Assembly: GCA_021495925.1 (NCBI GenBank)
Contig: JAKEKT010000015.1
Location: 248,001-312,000 of the forward strand
From: Diplodia intermedia
Lineage: Eukaryota; Ascomycota; Dothideomycetes; Botryosphaeriales; Botryosphaeriaceae
Direction of reading: 5' to 3'
DNA length: 64,000 bases
The notes beneath the pieces are model-generated. The model saw nothing but the letters and a program-made list of their open reading frames with translations, made no database searches and had not been told where the DNA came from. The position numbers and the translations under genes were made by a program. Positions 1 through 10,700 of the stretch are shown piece after piece. The number at the start of each line of letters is the position of its first letter. The stretch's first letter is position 1.

Positions 1-110
1 CCTTTCAGTTGCGGGGTAAGTATAGCTGTAGGTTTGGTTTCAACCTTTCTCTGGAGATAGATGTGCTCACCTGCAAGATGCTGGTGGATGACATACGTAA
101 GAGGTTATGA
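1..110 (+). CDS. Possible 3' end of a gene entering from the left edge (partial)
   Basis: Weak call. A good donor (GTAAGTATAG) lies at 16 and an acceptor (GATAG) ends at 60, a 45-nt intron. Joining bases 1-15 to 61-110 gives one frame ending in FQLR-DVLTCKMLVDDIRKRL and a TGA stop at 108-110. The tail reads like a normal protein end, but only about 20 residues are visible, so no family can be named. It could equally be chance. Sequence to the left of this window would decide it. Confidence 0.25.
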   Translation, partial: FQLRGKYSCRFGFNLSLEIDVLTCKMLVDDIRKRL

Positions 111-664
111 AGCGGAGCTTTTCTTCTTTCTTTACGCCTCCGGGAATTGAAAGTTGATAGACAGTAGTGAAGTCCTGAATTGCTTCACACATTGGTGGGT
201 GCTTAATTCATCTCCCGACGTAGGTCTACTTAGTGATAAAGTGAAACCGGTCACTATACAGTGAGGGTGCAAGGTGATGTCACCTCCCTACCGCGGGCCT
301 TCTGCGGGAGCGAAATGTGAAGGCGCTCTCATGCTTCTCTTATTTGACTGCATCAAAGCGGCAGCGGCGATGCTGCCAGCTTTGACCATCAATTGAAGTT
401 AGCGTCAGATCTTCCACAAGGACGCTCCTCGCGCCTTCCTTTCGCTGAGCTTGCGCCCTGTTTCTTCATCCGCCGCCCAAGCCTGCAGGCCACGTCACCT
501 CATCCGCCACCGCGGGCTTGATTGCTTGATTCCCTTCAACGCCGATATCTGCCGGTTTGTCCTTCTCATCAGCCTGCACGTGCTAGCGTCGAATGCCTGT
601 GCAGGAAGCTTATTGACACGGGAAGAGTTGTGAGCTGACCAATAAGCTCAGCGCAGATCCAGCC

Positions 665-1657
665 ATGTTGTACATCATCGATAATCACCACAAAACAGCA
701 TTCAAAGTCCCAGACTCTGTTGAACAGAAGCATGAGGTGGCCGAGTATCTCGTTGACCTCCTCACCGTGCGTAAGCTTCCTGATCCGAAACCAAACTCGG
801 ACGACGTATTGAATGCGTCTCGAGCAAAGCAGTAAGAACTATCCCAAAAAGCTCTTCATCTCTGTCTATTTGCCAGCCTTTTTTCACCGCTGATGCCTTG
901 TGGCTGTAGTTCCTCTCGGAGCAGGCTCCTGCGCCTTCCGCTCGAACTCATCAATCACATCACTTCTTACATCGTTCAGCCCTGGCAAACACCATATGAG
1001 AATGATGCCATCCACGGGAGTTACACAAACGTGTACAATCCAGACCGCAAGATGGAAGAAGTGGATATCTCAGGAACTGCCGATCTCGCTTGTCTGGGCC
1101 TTACATGTCGCTACTTCTTCGCCATACTTCATCCCAATATCCGTAGCTCTCTTGAGCGAGGCGCGGCGGCGCCATGGCAGGGTTGTTACTTGAGTATGCG
1201 CAAGCATTGCCCCTATCCCAAGCCCACACAGCCCAATGGATCCTCCAACGCGGTAGTAGAAATCTTCAAAAGGCTGGACAAGGACGGCGAAAGAAGCAGA
1301 AGCATGGTGCGCAAGACTTTTTCACATGAGGTCTTGGGACGGCGAGGGTTCGAGTGTGGACGCAATGAGGACGGCCGTTACTGGAGAACGGTTGTTGTTC
1401 TCGTTTGCCTTGGCAACAACAGGTATATTCGAGAAGAGGCGCTGGACCGCCTGACGTACAAGTGCTGTCTAGGTGACATGCTTTTGGCGTGGCCATGGTT
1501 CCTGTTGCAGGTGTCTCAAACGACTCCCTTCGAAATTAGGATCCTGCCTGAACACGAGCTAGGTGATCTCGACGACATCACCAAGAATGCCATCGAGTTG
1601 TATGAGGAGGTTTGCGATACTTCCATTTTAGGCGTGGGAAAGAGAGCAGACTTCTAA
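665..1657 (+). CDS. F-box domain protein, two exons
   Basis: Likely substrate-recognition subunit of an SCF ubiquitin ligase. The N-terminal third carries an F-box-like segment: LLRLPLELINHITSYI followed, after an insert, by DLACLGLTCRYFFAIL, the usual leucine/proline/cysteine pattern of fungal F-box proteins. No LRR or WD repeats follow; the C-terminal part is not recognised. The start is ATG 665 (MLYIIDNHHKTAF). The donor GTAAGA at 832 pairs with an acceptor at 876 (45-nt intron, 315 aa) or at 909 (78-nt intron with a GCTGAT branch-like site, 304 aa); both keep the frame, so the exact junction just before the F-box is open. An ATG at 893 also exists but would drop the first exon. The family is fairly sure; the target is unknown. 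Confidence 0.7.
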
Positions 1658-2197
1658 TCACAACACTCACTCGTCTCACCAAGGTTTATGGAGCGGTGGT
1701 CTGGCTTCAAACAACCTTTCTTTCGTCTATCAGCGAGATGATCGGTCTGGAATCGATACTTATGCCTTACACTAGCTTCTGTTCACAGTCATACACACGA
1801 ATTATGTGATTCTGGCTCTTCAATGCTATTTCAATGGCTGTTTGATGGTTCCTTCGGCTTCCTACAGCTTCCGAAGAGTTTTTGTAATACTAATAAGACG
1901 ACCGACTGTACACTGTCTGACACTTCCAAGGACGTAGTCCCTTGTATGCCAGAGCGGAGAAGTGTACCAAGCCTCCATGCAATCGTGAAAGGATAAGCCT
2001 TCCAAAGTAACAAAAAATAGTGTGTCAAAAATGTAGACACCTCAACGCTCAACGACAGTTCACTGCCGAAGCCCAAGAATCTGGGCGCGCTCTTCGAGGC
2101 TGCCTATCCAGCTCCTTCCAAATCCCCCGTTAGGCTACCGAGTACCAGCCTCGAACCCTCCGCATCTCACAGTCAAACCAACCACCACCACCACCAC
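1658..2197. other. Intergenic, convergent 3' ends
   Basis: Lies between the ends of the F-box gene (plus) and the coiled-coil gene (minus). It should contain both 3' UTRs. Short open frames here have no recognisable content. A run of CAC triplets (about 2178-2200) borders the stop of the minus-strand gene. Confidence 0.6.
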
Positions 2198-4393
2198 TCA
2201 GGCCTGCGTCTTTCTCCTCTTATGCCTCGCGACATCGCCAACCCACATATCCGCATCCCTCCAATCGCCGCCCTCGGCAGTGTCGCGGCGTGGCAGAACG
2301 ACGAGCAGACCGTGGCGCCTCACGACGCAGGCGTGGCCGCTGCTCACGCACTCGCGGCACGCGCGGCCGACGCCGTGGTCGAAGCGCGGCGGGCGCCGCC
2401 CGACGACGGCGCCGTGCAGGCAGTAGCCCGGGAAGAGGGCGCCGTCGGCCCACCGCGCGCTGCGCTCCGCCCGCTCGCGGCTCACCAGCAGCACCTGCGA
2501 CAGCTGCTCGTCCACCGCCCGCGCCGCCGCCACCCCGCACTCCAATGGGTCGAGCGACACGTCGCCGTCTGTCACGTGCAGCACCATTCGCGCCAGAAGG
2601 AAGTCGCAGGCGTGCGCGAGCGCGCCGTTGGCGATGGCGTCGGCGGAGGCGGAGGCGCGGGCGGCGGCGGCGGCGGCAGAGGTGGCGGCGTTGTTGTTGT
2701 CGTCGTCGTCGGTGGTGGTCACTTGGGTGAGCTGGGCGGCGACTTGCTCCCTGTCGGCAAGCTGGTGGGCGTCGAGGAGGAAGGGACGGCTGCCGGCTGC
2801 GGCGGCGAAGGCGAGGTCGGGCGAGTTGTCGAGCTGGTGCTGGATGGTCCTGAAGACGGAGCGCAGGCGCGGGACTTCGCTGCGCCTGATTTGCATCTCG
2901 CGCTTGGTGCTGCGCAGCACGCGCTGTTTCTCGTGCATCTCCTCTTCCGGCTGCTGGGGTTGCGGTTGCTGGATGGGCGTGGATGTAGAGGGAGAGGGAG
3001 AGGTGGATGCGTTGTGCTGGGGCTCCTCTTGCTCCTGCTCTTGCTCTTGCTCCTGCTCTTGCTCTTGCTCTTGCTCTTGCTCTTGCTCTTGCTCCTCTTG
3101 CTGCGGCTCCTCCTCCTGCTGCTGCTCCTCGTCGTCGCCGCCAATCATCCCTCCCATCTCTTCGTCCTCATCGACAACGGGCTGTTGAGCATGCTCGTCC
3201 TGGCCCATCTCCTGCAACGAATCCTCCGGTTCCATGGCTTCAGGCAATCCCGACATCCGCTGCTCCTGATCGGCCCTCTTGGGCTCCGACAGCTTCGCAT
3301 CAGCCTCGAGCTCCGCGATCCGGCCTTCGTACTGTTGAGTGAGCCCCTCCAGCTCCTCGATGCGGTCAACGTGTTCCATAATGATGCCTCTCTGGTCGAT
3401 AATGTGCAGCGTGTCCTCGTGCATCTCCCTCTCCTGCTCAGCAATGCGCTCATGTTGCTCCGCAATGCGCTCTTCCTGCTCCGCAATACGCTCATCCTGC
3501 TGCTCAATACGCTCATCCTGCTGCTCAATGCGCTCTTCCTGCTCAGCAATGCGCTCATCCCGCTCCGCAATCCGCTCATCCCGCTCCACAATCCGCGCCC
3601 CCTGCTCCGCAACATACGCATCCGCATCCTCCTCCCTGGCCTCCGCCTCCCGCAGTATCCGCACATTCTCGACGTACCTCTCCTCTTCATCATCGCGCGC
3701 GCGCCGGACGGATCTGCGCAGGTTCTCGATCATGACTTCCTTGCGGCGCAGCGTCGTCTCGGCGCCGCGGAGCTGCTCGTCCCGCTCGCGGATGCACTCG
3801 TCTTGGTCGCGGAGCTGCGCCTCTTGGTCGCGGAGCTGCGTCTCCTGCTCGTCGATGCGCGCGTCCTGGTCGACCCACGTCGCGCGCATGCGGTCCAGCT
3901 CCGCCTCCAGCGCCGCGGCGCGCGCGTCGAGCACCGGCTGCAGCGCCGCGTGCAGGCGCGCGCGGACGGCGCCCGTCGCGGTGGGGAGGAGCGGGGCCGC
4001 CGTCGTTGCGGCGTTGGCGAGGCTGGTGAGGAGGTGGTCGAGGACCGGGTCGATGATGTGGTCGTCGTTGGCGGCGGCGTTGACGGTGTTGTTGGCGGCG
4101 GCGAATGGGTTCTGCGCGAGGAAGGGGTTGGTGGGCGTGGGGACGGCGGTGCCGGCGAATGGGTGGTGCGCGAGGAAGGGGTTGTAGGGCATGTTGGTGG
4201 TGGTGTTGTCGTCGGCGGCGGCGGCGCTGCCCGGGCTGATGGCCGTGCGGAAGGAGCGCGAGTGGTGGAAGGGCGGGGTGGTTGGAGCGTTGCTGTAGTC
4301 GGTCGTGAGCTGCATGTCCAGCATGCGCTCGTGGGCGGTCGGCGAAGAGGGCGGGTTGTCGGCGGGGGCGGTGGGGTTGGCGTCGGCGTCCAT
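2198..4393 (-). CDS. Long coiled-coil protein with NPF motifs and C-terminal Cys motif
   Basis: Unrecognised single-exon protein of 731 aa from ATG 4393 (MDADANPTAP); an in-frame ATG at 4627 would add 78 residues, which look like translated leader. Order of parts: a disordered N-terminus with three NPF tripeptides (NPFLAHHPF, NPFLAQNPF; NPF is the known ligand of EH domains); a long coiled coil with near-exact heptads of the type RIAEQEE/RIEQQDE; an acidic (EQ)n tract; a Ser/Pro/Gln linker; an Ala/Asp-rich part; then CRECVSSGHAC (C-x2-C-x5-C) followed by a hydrophobic LLVVLPRR, and a basic KRRK end. Cys clusters of this kind near the C-terminus recur, as far as I remember, in uncharacterised Pezizomycotina proteins. 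The role is unknown; the layout suggests a scaffold. Frame choice is secure because heptads and acidic tracts occur only on this strand. Confidence 0.75.
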   Translation of the reverse strand: MDADANPTAPADNPPSSPTAHERMLDMQLTTDYSNAPTTPPFHHSRSFRTAISPGSAAAADDNTTTNMPYNPFLAHHPFAGTAVPTPTNPFLAQNPFAAANNTVNAAANDDHIIDPVLDHLLTSLANAATTAAPLLPTATGAVRARLHAALQPVLDARAAALEAELDRMRATWVDQDARIDEQETQLRDQEAQLRDQDECIRERDEQLRGAETTLRRKEVMIENLRRSVRRARDDEEERYVENVRILREAEAREEDADAYVAEQGARIVERDERIAERDERIAEQEERIEQQDERIEQQDERIAEQEERIAEQHERIAEQEREMHEDTLHIIDQRGIIMEHVDRIEELEGLTQQYEGRIAELEADAKLSEPKRADQEQRMSGLPEAMEPEDSLQEMGQDEHAQQPVVDEDEEMGGMIGGDDEEQQQEEEPQQEEQEQEQEQEQEQEQEQEQEQEQEEPQHNASTSPSPSTSTPIQQPQPQQPEEEMHEKQRVLRSTKREMQIRRSEVPRLRSVFRTIQHQLDNSPDLAFAAAAGSRPFLLDAHQLADREQVAAQLTQVTTTDDDDNNNAATSAAAAAARASASADAIANGALAHACDFLLARMVLHVTDGDVSLDPLECGVAAARAVDEQLSQVLLVSRERAERSARWADGALFPGYCLHGAVVGRRPPRFDHGVGRACRECVSSGHACVVRRHGLLVVLPRRDTAEGGDWRDADMWVGDVARHKRRKTQA
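3022..3103. repeat. Hexanucleotide microsatellite (TTGCTC)n inside the coiled-coil gene
   Basis: About thirteen copies of a TTGCTC/CTGCTC hexamer, read on the minus strand as alternating Glu-Gln. It is in frame, so length changes would alter the protein by two residues at a time. Confidence 0.9.
3432..3606. repeat. 21-nt tandem repeats encoding coiled-coil heptads
   Basis: A degenerate 21-base unit (CTCATCCTGCTGCTCAATACG and variants) repeats about eight times. Each unit encodes one heptad (ERIAEQE, ERIEQQD) on the minus strand. A perfect heptad period at DNA level points to growth by recent tandem duplication. Confidence 0.85.
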
Positions 4394-6220
4394 GGTTGCC
4401 AATTGGGGTCGTCGGGATGGGGCTGGGCGTGTATAGGGTGTACGCGCGATCGCGGTGAAACAATACGGGTGGGGACCTGGTTGCGACGCGGTTGCTGCTG
4501 CTCTGGCTGAAGCCGATGGCAAGGTCTGACAGCGTCGCAAGAAATTCGAGGGTGGTCCGAGGAGAGAAAGAAGTTGAGAGCCTGCTGAGGATGGAAAAGA
4601 TTTTTGTAAGGCCCGGTCGCCAGCCATTGTTTGCCGCCCCCGTGTTTCAGGTCCTCCTATTGTGTCTATTGTTCGCGGGTGAAGGTGGAGGCGGAGGTGA
4701 CTGTAGAGGCAGAAACAGCGCCCTCATTGGTCCGCTCCTTCCCTCACCACCGCGCTGCATGGATGCGGTGAGCTCGCAGGTTTCGTATAACATATACGAT
4801 GAGCTAAGCGTCAGCTGTCTCCATGCTTTGTTAATTGTACTCCCCGCCTGTGAGGCCAAGCTTTGTTGCTGGGGTCAAGCGTAGGTCACTGACCTCACCC
4901 CCGTTCACTAGGAACTGAGCCACCATCAGTGAAACCGACGGAGGGTACTCGCTCTGGTATCAAAGCGTAAGTACATTGTTTTCTCTACCATGTACGCGTG
5001 TTTGATCTGCTCAGTTATGTCCAGACGCAATGGCCGTATACTGTCCAAATATGGCACGCTTCCGCAGCTTGGTCTTGGCAACAGAGTGAAATCTTTAAGA
5101 TGTTTTTTTTTCTTTCCTTTACCGATCGTGCCTGTTCTTCAGGTCACATACACACAATAGTCTGTTAAGCAAAGTCAGTAAAGCCTTGGATTTTGAAGTA
5201 ATGATAATGTTATGTGCTACTTCCTACGTCGCCCTTTAATGCCACAAACACCGTGTGGCCATAACTCGGCTCGCCCACTATTACAAGAGAGAAGCAAACA
5301 TTAAGAGACAAGAGACTTCTCTCAGGGCAGACGAAAGATGGTAAATCTGTCGGGTTTTTCGTGGTGCGCGATAAGATAAAGTTCCGCCAATCGGAATTGA
5401 ACGCGCCGATCCAGTTTCCCTACATGGACGCTCGCCCTACTCCGCATCCGGTAATATTTTGAACCAAGGCATTGCGGCTTTCCGCGATGGAGAACGGAAG
5501 GCCTGCAGTCTGCTGATCCTCTGTACGGTGTGTTGGCTGATGTAATGTTCATCACGTCGAGTAGCGGTGAAGTGATTTGCGAGTACAGTACCGTAGGTCA
5601 GTGGCGAACCTGATTCTGCAACAGCACTAACTGTACAGATGAGTTGGTTGGACACAGCTGACCCAGTGAAACTACCTTATCTTGAAAACATGGAACGGGT
5701 TGTTTTCGAGGGTCTGATGGCTCACTTCTGGGGCTCGGTCTGCGGCGGTGACTAGGACCTTGTGCCAAACATTTCACTCTGCCGGCTTCCCACGGATCAT
5801 CGACTGATAATGTTGATTGTTGGCATAAGTTGCCCATGGAAGTGAAACGACCATGGTGAAGGTGAGGTGGAAGTGGTGTTCTGGCGAGTGCGGCCCGCCG
5901 TCACCGCTGGACCCTGAGGTCAAAAAGCTACCACAAGCCTAACTAGAGTACCGGCGGCTCGGCAACGAGCATAGACGCAGAGTTGCGGCTTGAACATCCG
6001 CATGATGTGCGCCGTGGTTAGGCAGTGGACTCATGGTCGTCGGGTGGGCCACGCAACGAGTTGAGAGCACGCTGCGCCTTCCGCATGTTGCTGCCTCGCC
6101 CGCGCCCGCGATTTGCCTGGATGCCTCAAGGCGCGTCTCATCCATCACCAAGTCCTGCACCAAACACCCGCCCACCCAGCATCTACGAATGCGCCCACCA
6201 CCACATTGCTATCGACCATC
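4394..6220. other. Intergenic, divergent promoters
   Basis: Holds the leader of the coiled-coil gene (minus) and, on the right, that of the gene at 6221 (plus). It contains a T-rich run near 5100-5120 and CACCATCAC-like stretches. I see no gene, RNA or repeat that I can support; open frames of 60-90 codons overlap on both strands without protein-like composition. Confidence 0.5.
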
Positions 6221-7799
6221 ATGGACCTCTCCGGCCCAACCACGGGAGGGCCGGCGAGGCTTTACGCCCCTCCTGGGCCCGTCACAAATGAAATCCACAT
6301 GACAGATGCCGACGCCGATGCAGACGCAGACGCGGACATGGACACGGCCACAGACGCGGACGCAGAGGGCGAGGCTGAATCTCCCAGAGCCCCACCACCA
6401 TGCGCGAGTGCACCGACCACGGCGGCGCGGCAGTACGAGGCGCTCCAGCTCAGACGGCGGATTTGCGACTATGCGGATGTAGCGCGGCGCGTCAAAGAAG
6501 CCCTCTCGCAGATGGACTTGGTCGTCCGCGACGCCAAGGAGCTTTGCTACCACGCGTCCGCGATACTGGACCCTCTCAGCCTGGTGCGCTCTCTCCTCCC
6601 CAGCACACCCACGTCCAAGAATTTGACCAACATTGCAGAAAAGCAGCCCGCCGCTCTCCATCCCGCAGCTCATCGACGGCCTCTGCCTCCCGTCGGCACG
6701 TGAGCTGGACGAACTCGAGCACAACCTGCGCCGGCGCATCCTCTACGACATCTACCTCGCATGCAGCTACGTGACCCACGCCGTCGGCGGCGCCATAGCG
6801 GACGCGCGCGTAGCTCTCCAGCCCTGCCATGACCCGGGCACGTACTCCAGGAACCTCCAGCGCCTGGTGCAAGAGCAGCGCCTTCTCCGCCAACAGCATC
6901 CTCTCACCCAGACGACGACCGATACGACGACAACCCCCAAAGTCCAAGGCCAAGAGCCTCCCGCCGCCGCCCCTGCCCCCGCCGAGCCATCCTCAGCCGC
7001 CACCAACCCCGACGGCAGCACCATCACCCCTCACCGCACCACCAACAACAACAGTACCACCGACGCCCCGACATCGTCCAGCACCGGCACCACGAGCACC
7101 ACGAGCACCACCACCTTCCCCACCCCCGCCGCCCTCGCCGCCTGCCTGCGCGCCGACCGCCTCCGCTGCGAACGCACCTGCACCAACCTCCGCACCCGCA
7201 TCATCGACACCTTCAGCAGTAGCAGCAGCAACAGAAGCAGCAGCAGAAGCAGAAGCAGAAGCAGAAGCCGCAACGGCCACCACAACCACCACCCCAACAA
7301 CAACAACAACAACAACAACAACGCAACCAAACCGCCGCCCACCACACCCAAGCCCAACCTCCCCGCCATCATCCAAGGCAACCTGCAATGGTTCTCCTAC
7401 ATCAAATCCCGCAACGACACGCGCACGCGGTACATCCGGCGGCAGCGGCGTGCCCACCACGAGAACCACAACGACGACGACGACGACGACACCGACGAAA
7501 ACGAACAAGAAAAACACGAACAGCGCGAACACCACCGCCGCCAAGTATACGTCGCGTTCGAGGACGTAGAGGAGGCGGAGGAGGGGGGATGGTCGGGGTC
7601 GGGGCCGCGGGCGCGCGCGGCGCGCAGGCGGCTGATCACGGCGTGCTGGGAGTGGCAGGGGTGGCTGGCGCGCGGCGAGCTGGGGCGCGTCGTCGGATCG
7701 GGCCCGGCGGCGGTCATGGGGAGGCTGGAGAGGCGGGTGTTGGGGGAGGAGCTGGTTTGGAGGAGGGAGGGGGAGGGGGAGGGGGAGGGGGAGGTGTAG
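6221..7799 (+). CDS. Uncharacterised low-complexity protein, two exons
   Basis: Unrecognised. Start ATG 6221 (MDLSGPTTGG) is the only in-frame ATG before the conserved-looking part. Exon 1 is 6221-6583; intron 6584-6638 (55 nt, GTGCGC...TTGACC...TTGCAG, phase 0); exon 2 is 6639-7799. The product is 507 aa. It opens with an Asp-Ala repeat (DADADADADADMD), then a helical part with regular Leu/Val spacing (VARRVKEALSQMDLVVRDAKELCYHASAILDPLSL, joined over the intron to KSSPPLSIPQLIDGLCLP), continuing in ELDELEHNLRRRILYDIYLACSYVTHA. A long Thr/Ser/Asn-rich disordered part follows with an (SR)n run, a polyasparagine run and a poly-Asp run, then a Trp-rich helical C-terminus (LITACWEWQGWLARGELGRVV). 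Two short ordered parts joined by disorder suggest an adaptor or regulator; function unknown. Confidence 0.6.
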
Positions 7800-10700
7800 G
7801 TGTCTTGCCTGTGTCTTCTCCGATCTCGCTCTTTCTTTCTCTCTCCCTCTCTCTCCCTCTCTCTTTCTCTCTCTATTCGAGCGAACCGTGAGCGAGAAGA
7901 GGCACGCCGCAACAGTCACGCCCGCCCACTCGCGTGGTGGGCGGCAATGTCCTCGGCTTCAGGTACCTACTCGCTTCGCACCCACGGCGTGGTTCTCAAC
8001 TTTCTGCGCACCAGTTGGGGCAGTCGACGCCGTCGACATCTGCGGGATGATCTCGCCGTTCGAGCATCTGAACTTGGCACCCGACGGCCTGGCCGTCCAT
8101 GAATAGGAGGATGGGGTGTCAGTTGTTGTTGTTGTTGTTTTTTGTGGGGAGGTTATTTCTTTGGTTTTTTTCTTTTTCTTTTGCGGTTTGGCTGAGTAAC
8201 ACAACGGGTCGAAAGGTATACACGGCAGAGGTGCATTTCATCGCCATTACGGCATAAAGGAGTACGCAAACCGGGCGGCTTTGGATGATATTGGTGGGAA
8301 AAGGTTCTGGTTTTGTCGGAAGTTGCTCACTCTTGGGGCACAAGCGCGAAGCAGGCAGCTCGTAGTTTCCATTCTTCCTGGTCGTACAATGCGCATCAGT
8401 AATTCTTAGGTTTAGTCAATGCGATGATAATCTTTGGCCACGCGGTCATTTCGGAAGCTCAAGCAGACCTTCTCTCCGCCTGATTCCGTGGGGTCTTCTG
8501 TGAAGTGTGTAAGGGACCGGATATTACACCAGGGGTCCGGCGCACCCCTCAGTTAGCGTCAAACGCAAGGCAAATCCCGACGCTTGTTGCTCGATACGAC
8601 CACAAGGCAGCAGATGCTTACAGACGAGGTTGGAATGCTGCATCGTCTTGCTGCCCTCGACCCCTTCCCCATCAGTGGTGGCAACATCTGCAGCAAAGGG
8701 TCGGAGACTTCGTGCCCACGCTCTCAACAAGGTCGTTTATCTGCCTTCATACGGCTTAGCCATTCGCGCCAGGTTTCGACGATTCGCAGCGGCAGTCTCT
8801 TGGCTGCAGCGCGAATTTCGCTTTCCTCATCACGCGCTGTTGCTTTTGTTGATTACCTTGCGACAATACGGGTTAAAGGCTGGTAAACAGGAGTAGCGCC
8901 TCTCTCCCTTTTTTGTAACGGACCCTTCGAACCAGTGTATCTATTTCAAGACCCATGACATCCCGGTCACAGAGGTCAGTCTGCCAATGGTATGCAGCAA
9001 TCGAGCCTGACAACGTCACGCCTCGCAAGGGATGAACGCAATCACTCTGATCCAACAGGAACGCCCCATCCGGTTCCTTCCAACTTTGAGGCTCCGCAGG
9101 GCGACACGGCACATCGTGCAGGGAGCGACACTACCCAAAACAATGCCAAAGACGATCTGCATCGCAGTGATAAATTGGTAATCCAGTCGCGCCCCCCGAG
9201 CCAGGAGCCCTTTCGAGAGAGAAGGAAGAATCGCCGTAGCACCGAGGCTATTGCGCTAGTTTCACCGGTCAACGCAAGGCATAATCGTTTATGATCGACG
9301 ATGATGATGATGCCGATGATGATGATGATGGGGATGGGGCCAACCTTCCCTCTCTCCCTACGCCCGGTCCAAGTACGGCCGTAGCCGTCCTGGTCTCGGC
9401 GTATTTGCGAAACCATTGAGGCCGCAGCCGCCGCCGGCCGCCGAGCGGAAGGATTTTCTGGGGAAAGAATCGCCGCCCGGGAATGAAGTGATTTGAGTTG
9501 TTATTCCCCCCCTCATCCAGCCCCTCCATTGTTGAAACGCAGGCCCCATGGTGGAACGGTTCTCTCTACGGCCGTTGTCAATCATTGCACTTTGCCTGCA
9601 ACATTGTCTTCCCTCATCGGACGTCGTGGTAGCAAAAAGTTACCACCAATCGCACTCTCTCGCGCCTCGGCGACAAGCCCATAAACACGCCCGTGCCCCG
9701 CGCCGCCAGCTTGCCTGAGGGGTCCAGCCAGCCCTCGACTGCCACGGAAAGGCCCAGACTGCGGTCGATCTGGCGAGCCGTCGCTAGAAAACCAGGGTCC
9801 GTCCCGGGGAAATGTAAAAAAGATCGTTCGGGATCACCGGCCGGGTTGTTGCTGCTGTCCTCGTAAGGCGTTCACGTGTATCTAATATGTCTCAGCCCAG
9901 TCAAAGCGTTTTTTCCGTCGCTGCGGCCTCCCAATAATCCAAACCGCATACGGGTCTCTCCTCCGACAACATGTCCAACTTCAACCACCATCTGGCCAAG
10001 CTTAGCACCCATTGGAGATCATGGCGAGAGAGGGAGAGAGGAGAAAAGAGCAGACCGCCCACCGATCGAAACGACATCCCACGGCCCCACCACCCCGCTC
10101 CCCAGGCACGTCCTGCATTGCATCCTCCGTCCGTCCGCAAGGCGTCCATGTCCTCCCTCCCTCCCTCCCTCCCTCCTCCTCACCGAGAACCAAGGCCCCG
10201 CGGTGTCCATCGCCCTTCGCGGCCGACGGGCGTCCGAGAATGCCGAGCGCGGGGACCGAGGTCGACGGGGCCATGGCGGCGGCGGCGAGGCTGGCAGTTA
10301 CGCCGAGGGTGACGTTGCCTGCTTTCGCGTCGACGGACGGAGGTTTGGGTGAAGTGACGACGGCGGGGTGTTGAGGCGAGGGGCACCCTCTCTCTTTTCC
10401 GTGGCTTGGCCCGGGAGAAAGGCGTCAGTGCCTGAGAACGAGGCGTCGGACGGTGCGGAGAGCTCAAGGCTGTTTGTTGTTGCTGGCGCAGCTCTACTGC
10501 GGCTGTTGCGCGCCGATTGCGGAAGGCTCTCGCTCGTACTCCCTCGCCTCACGTGAACCGGGCGAGGTAGGCGCCTGCAGGAGACACCGTGGTGCGTCGG
10601 GGTCTCGTCTCGCCCCCGTATGCAAAAGAGTGAGGCGGCTGTTGCGTGCGCCGTGCGTGTTGGGTTATGGAGTCACGACGTGAAGTGCGTGCGGGGCGAA

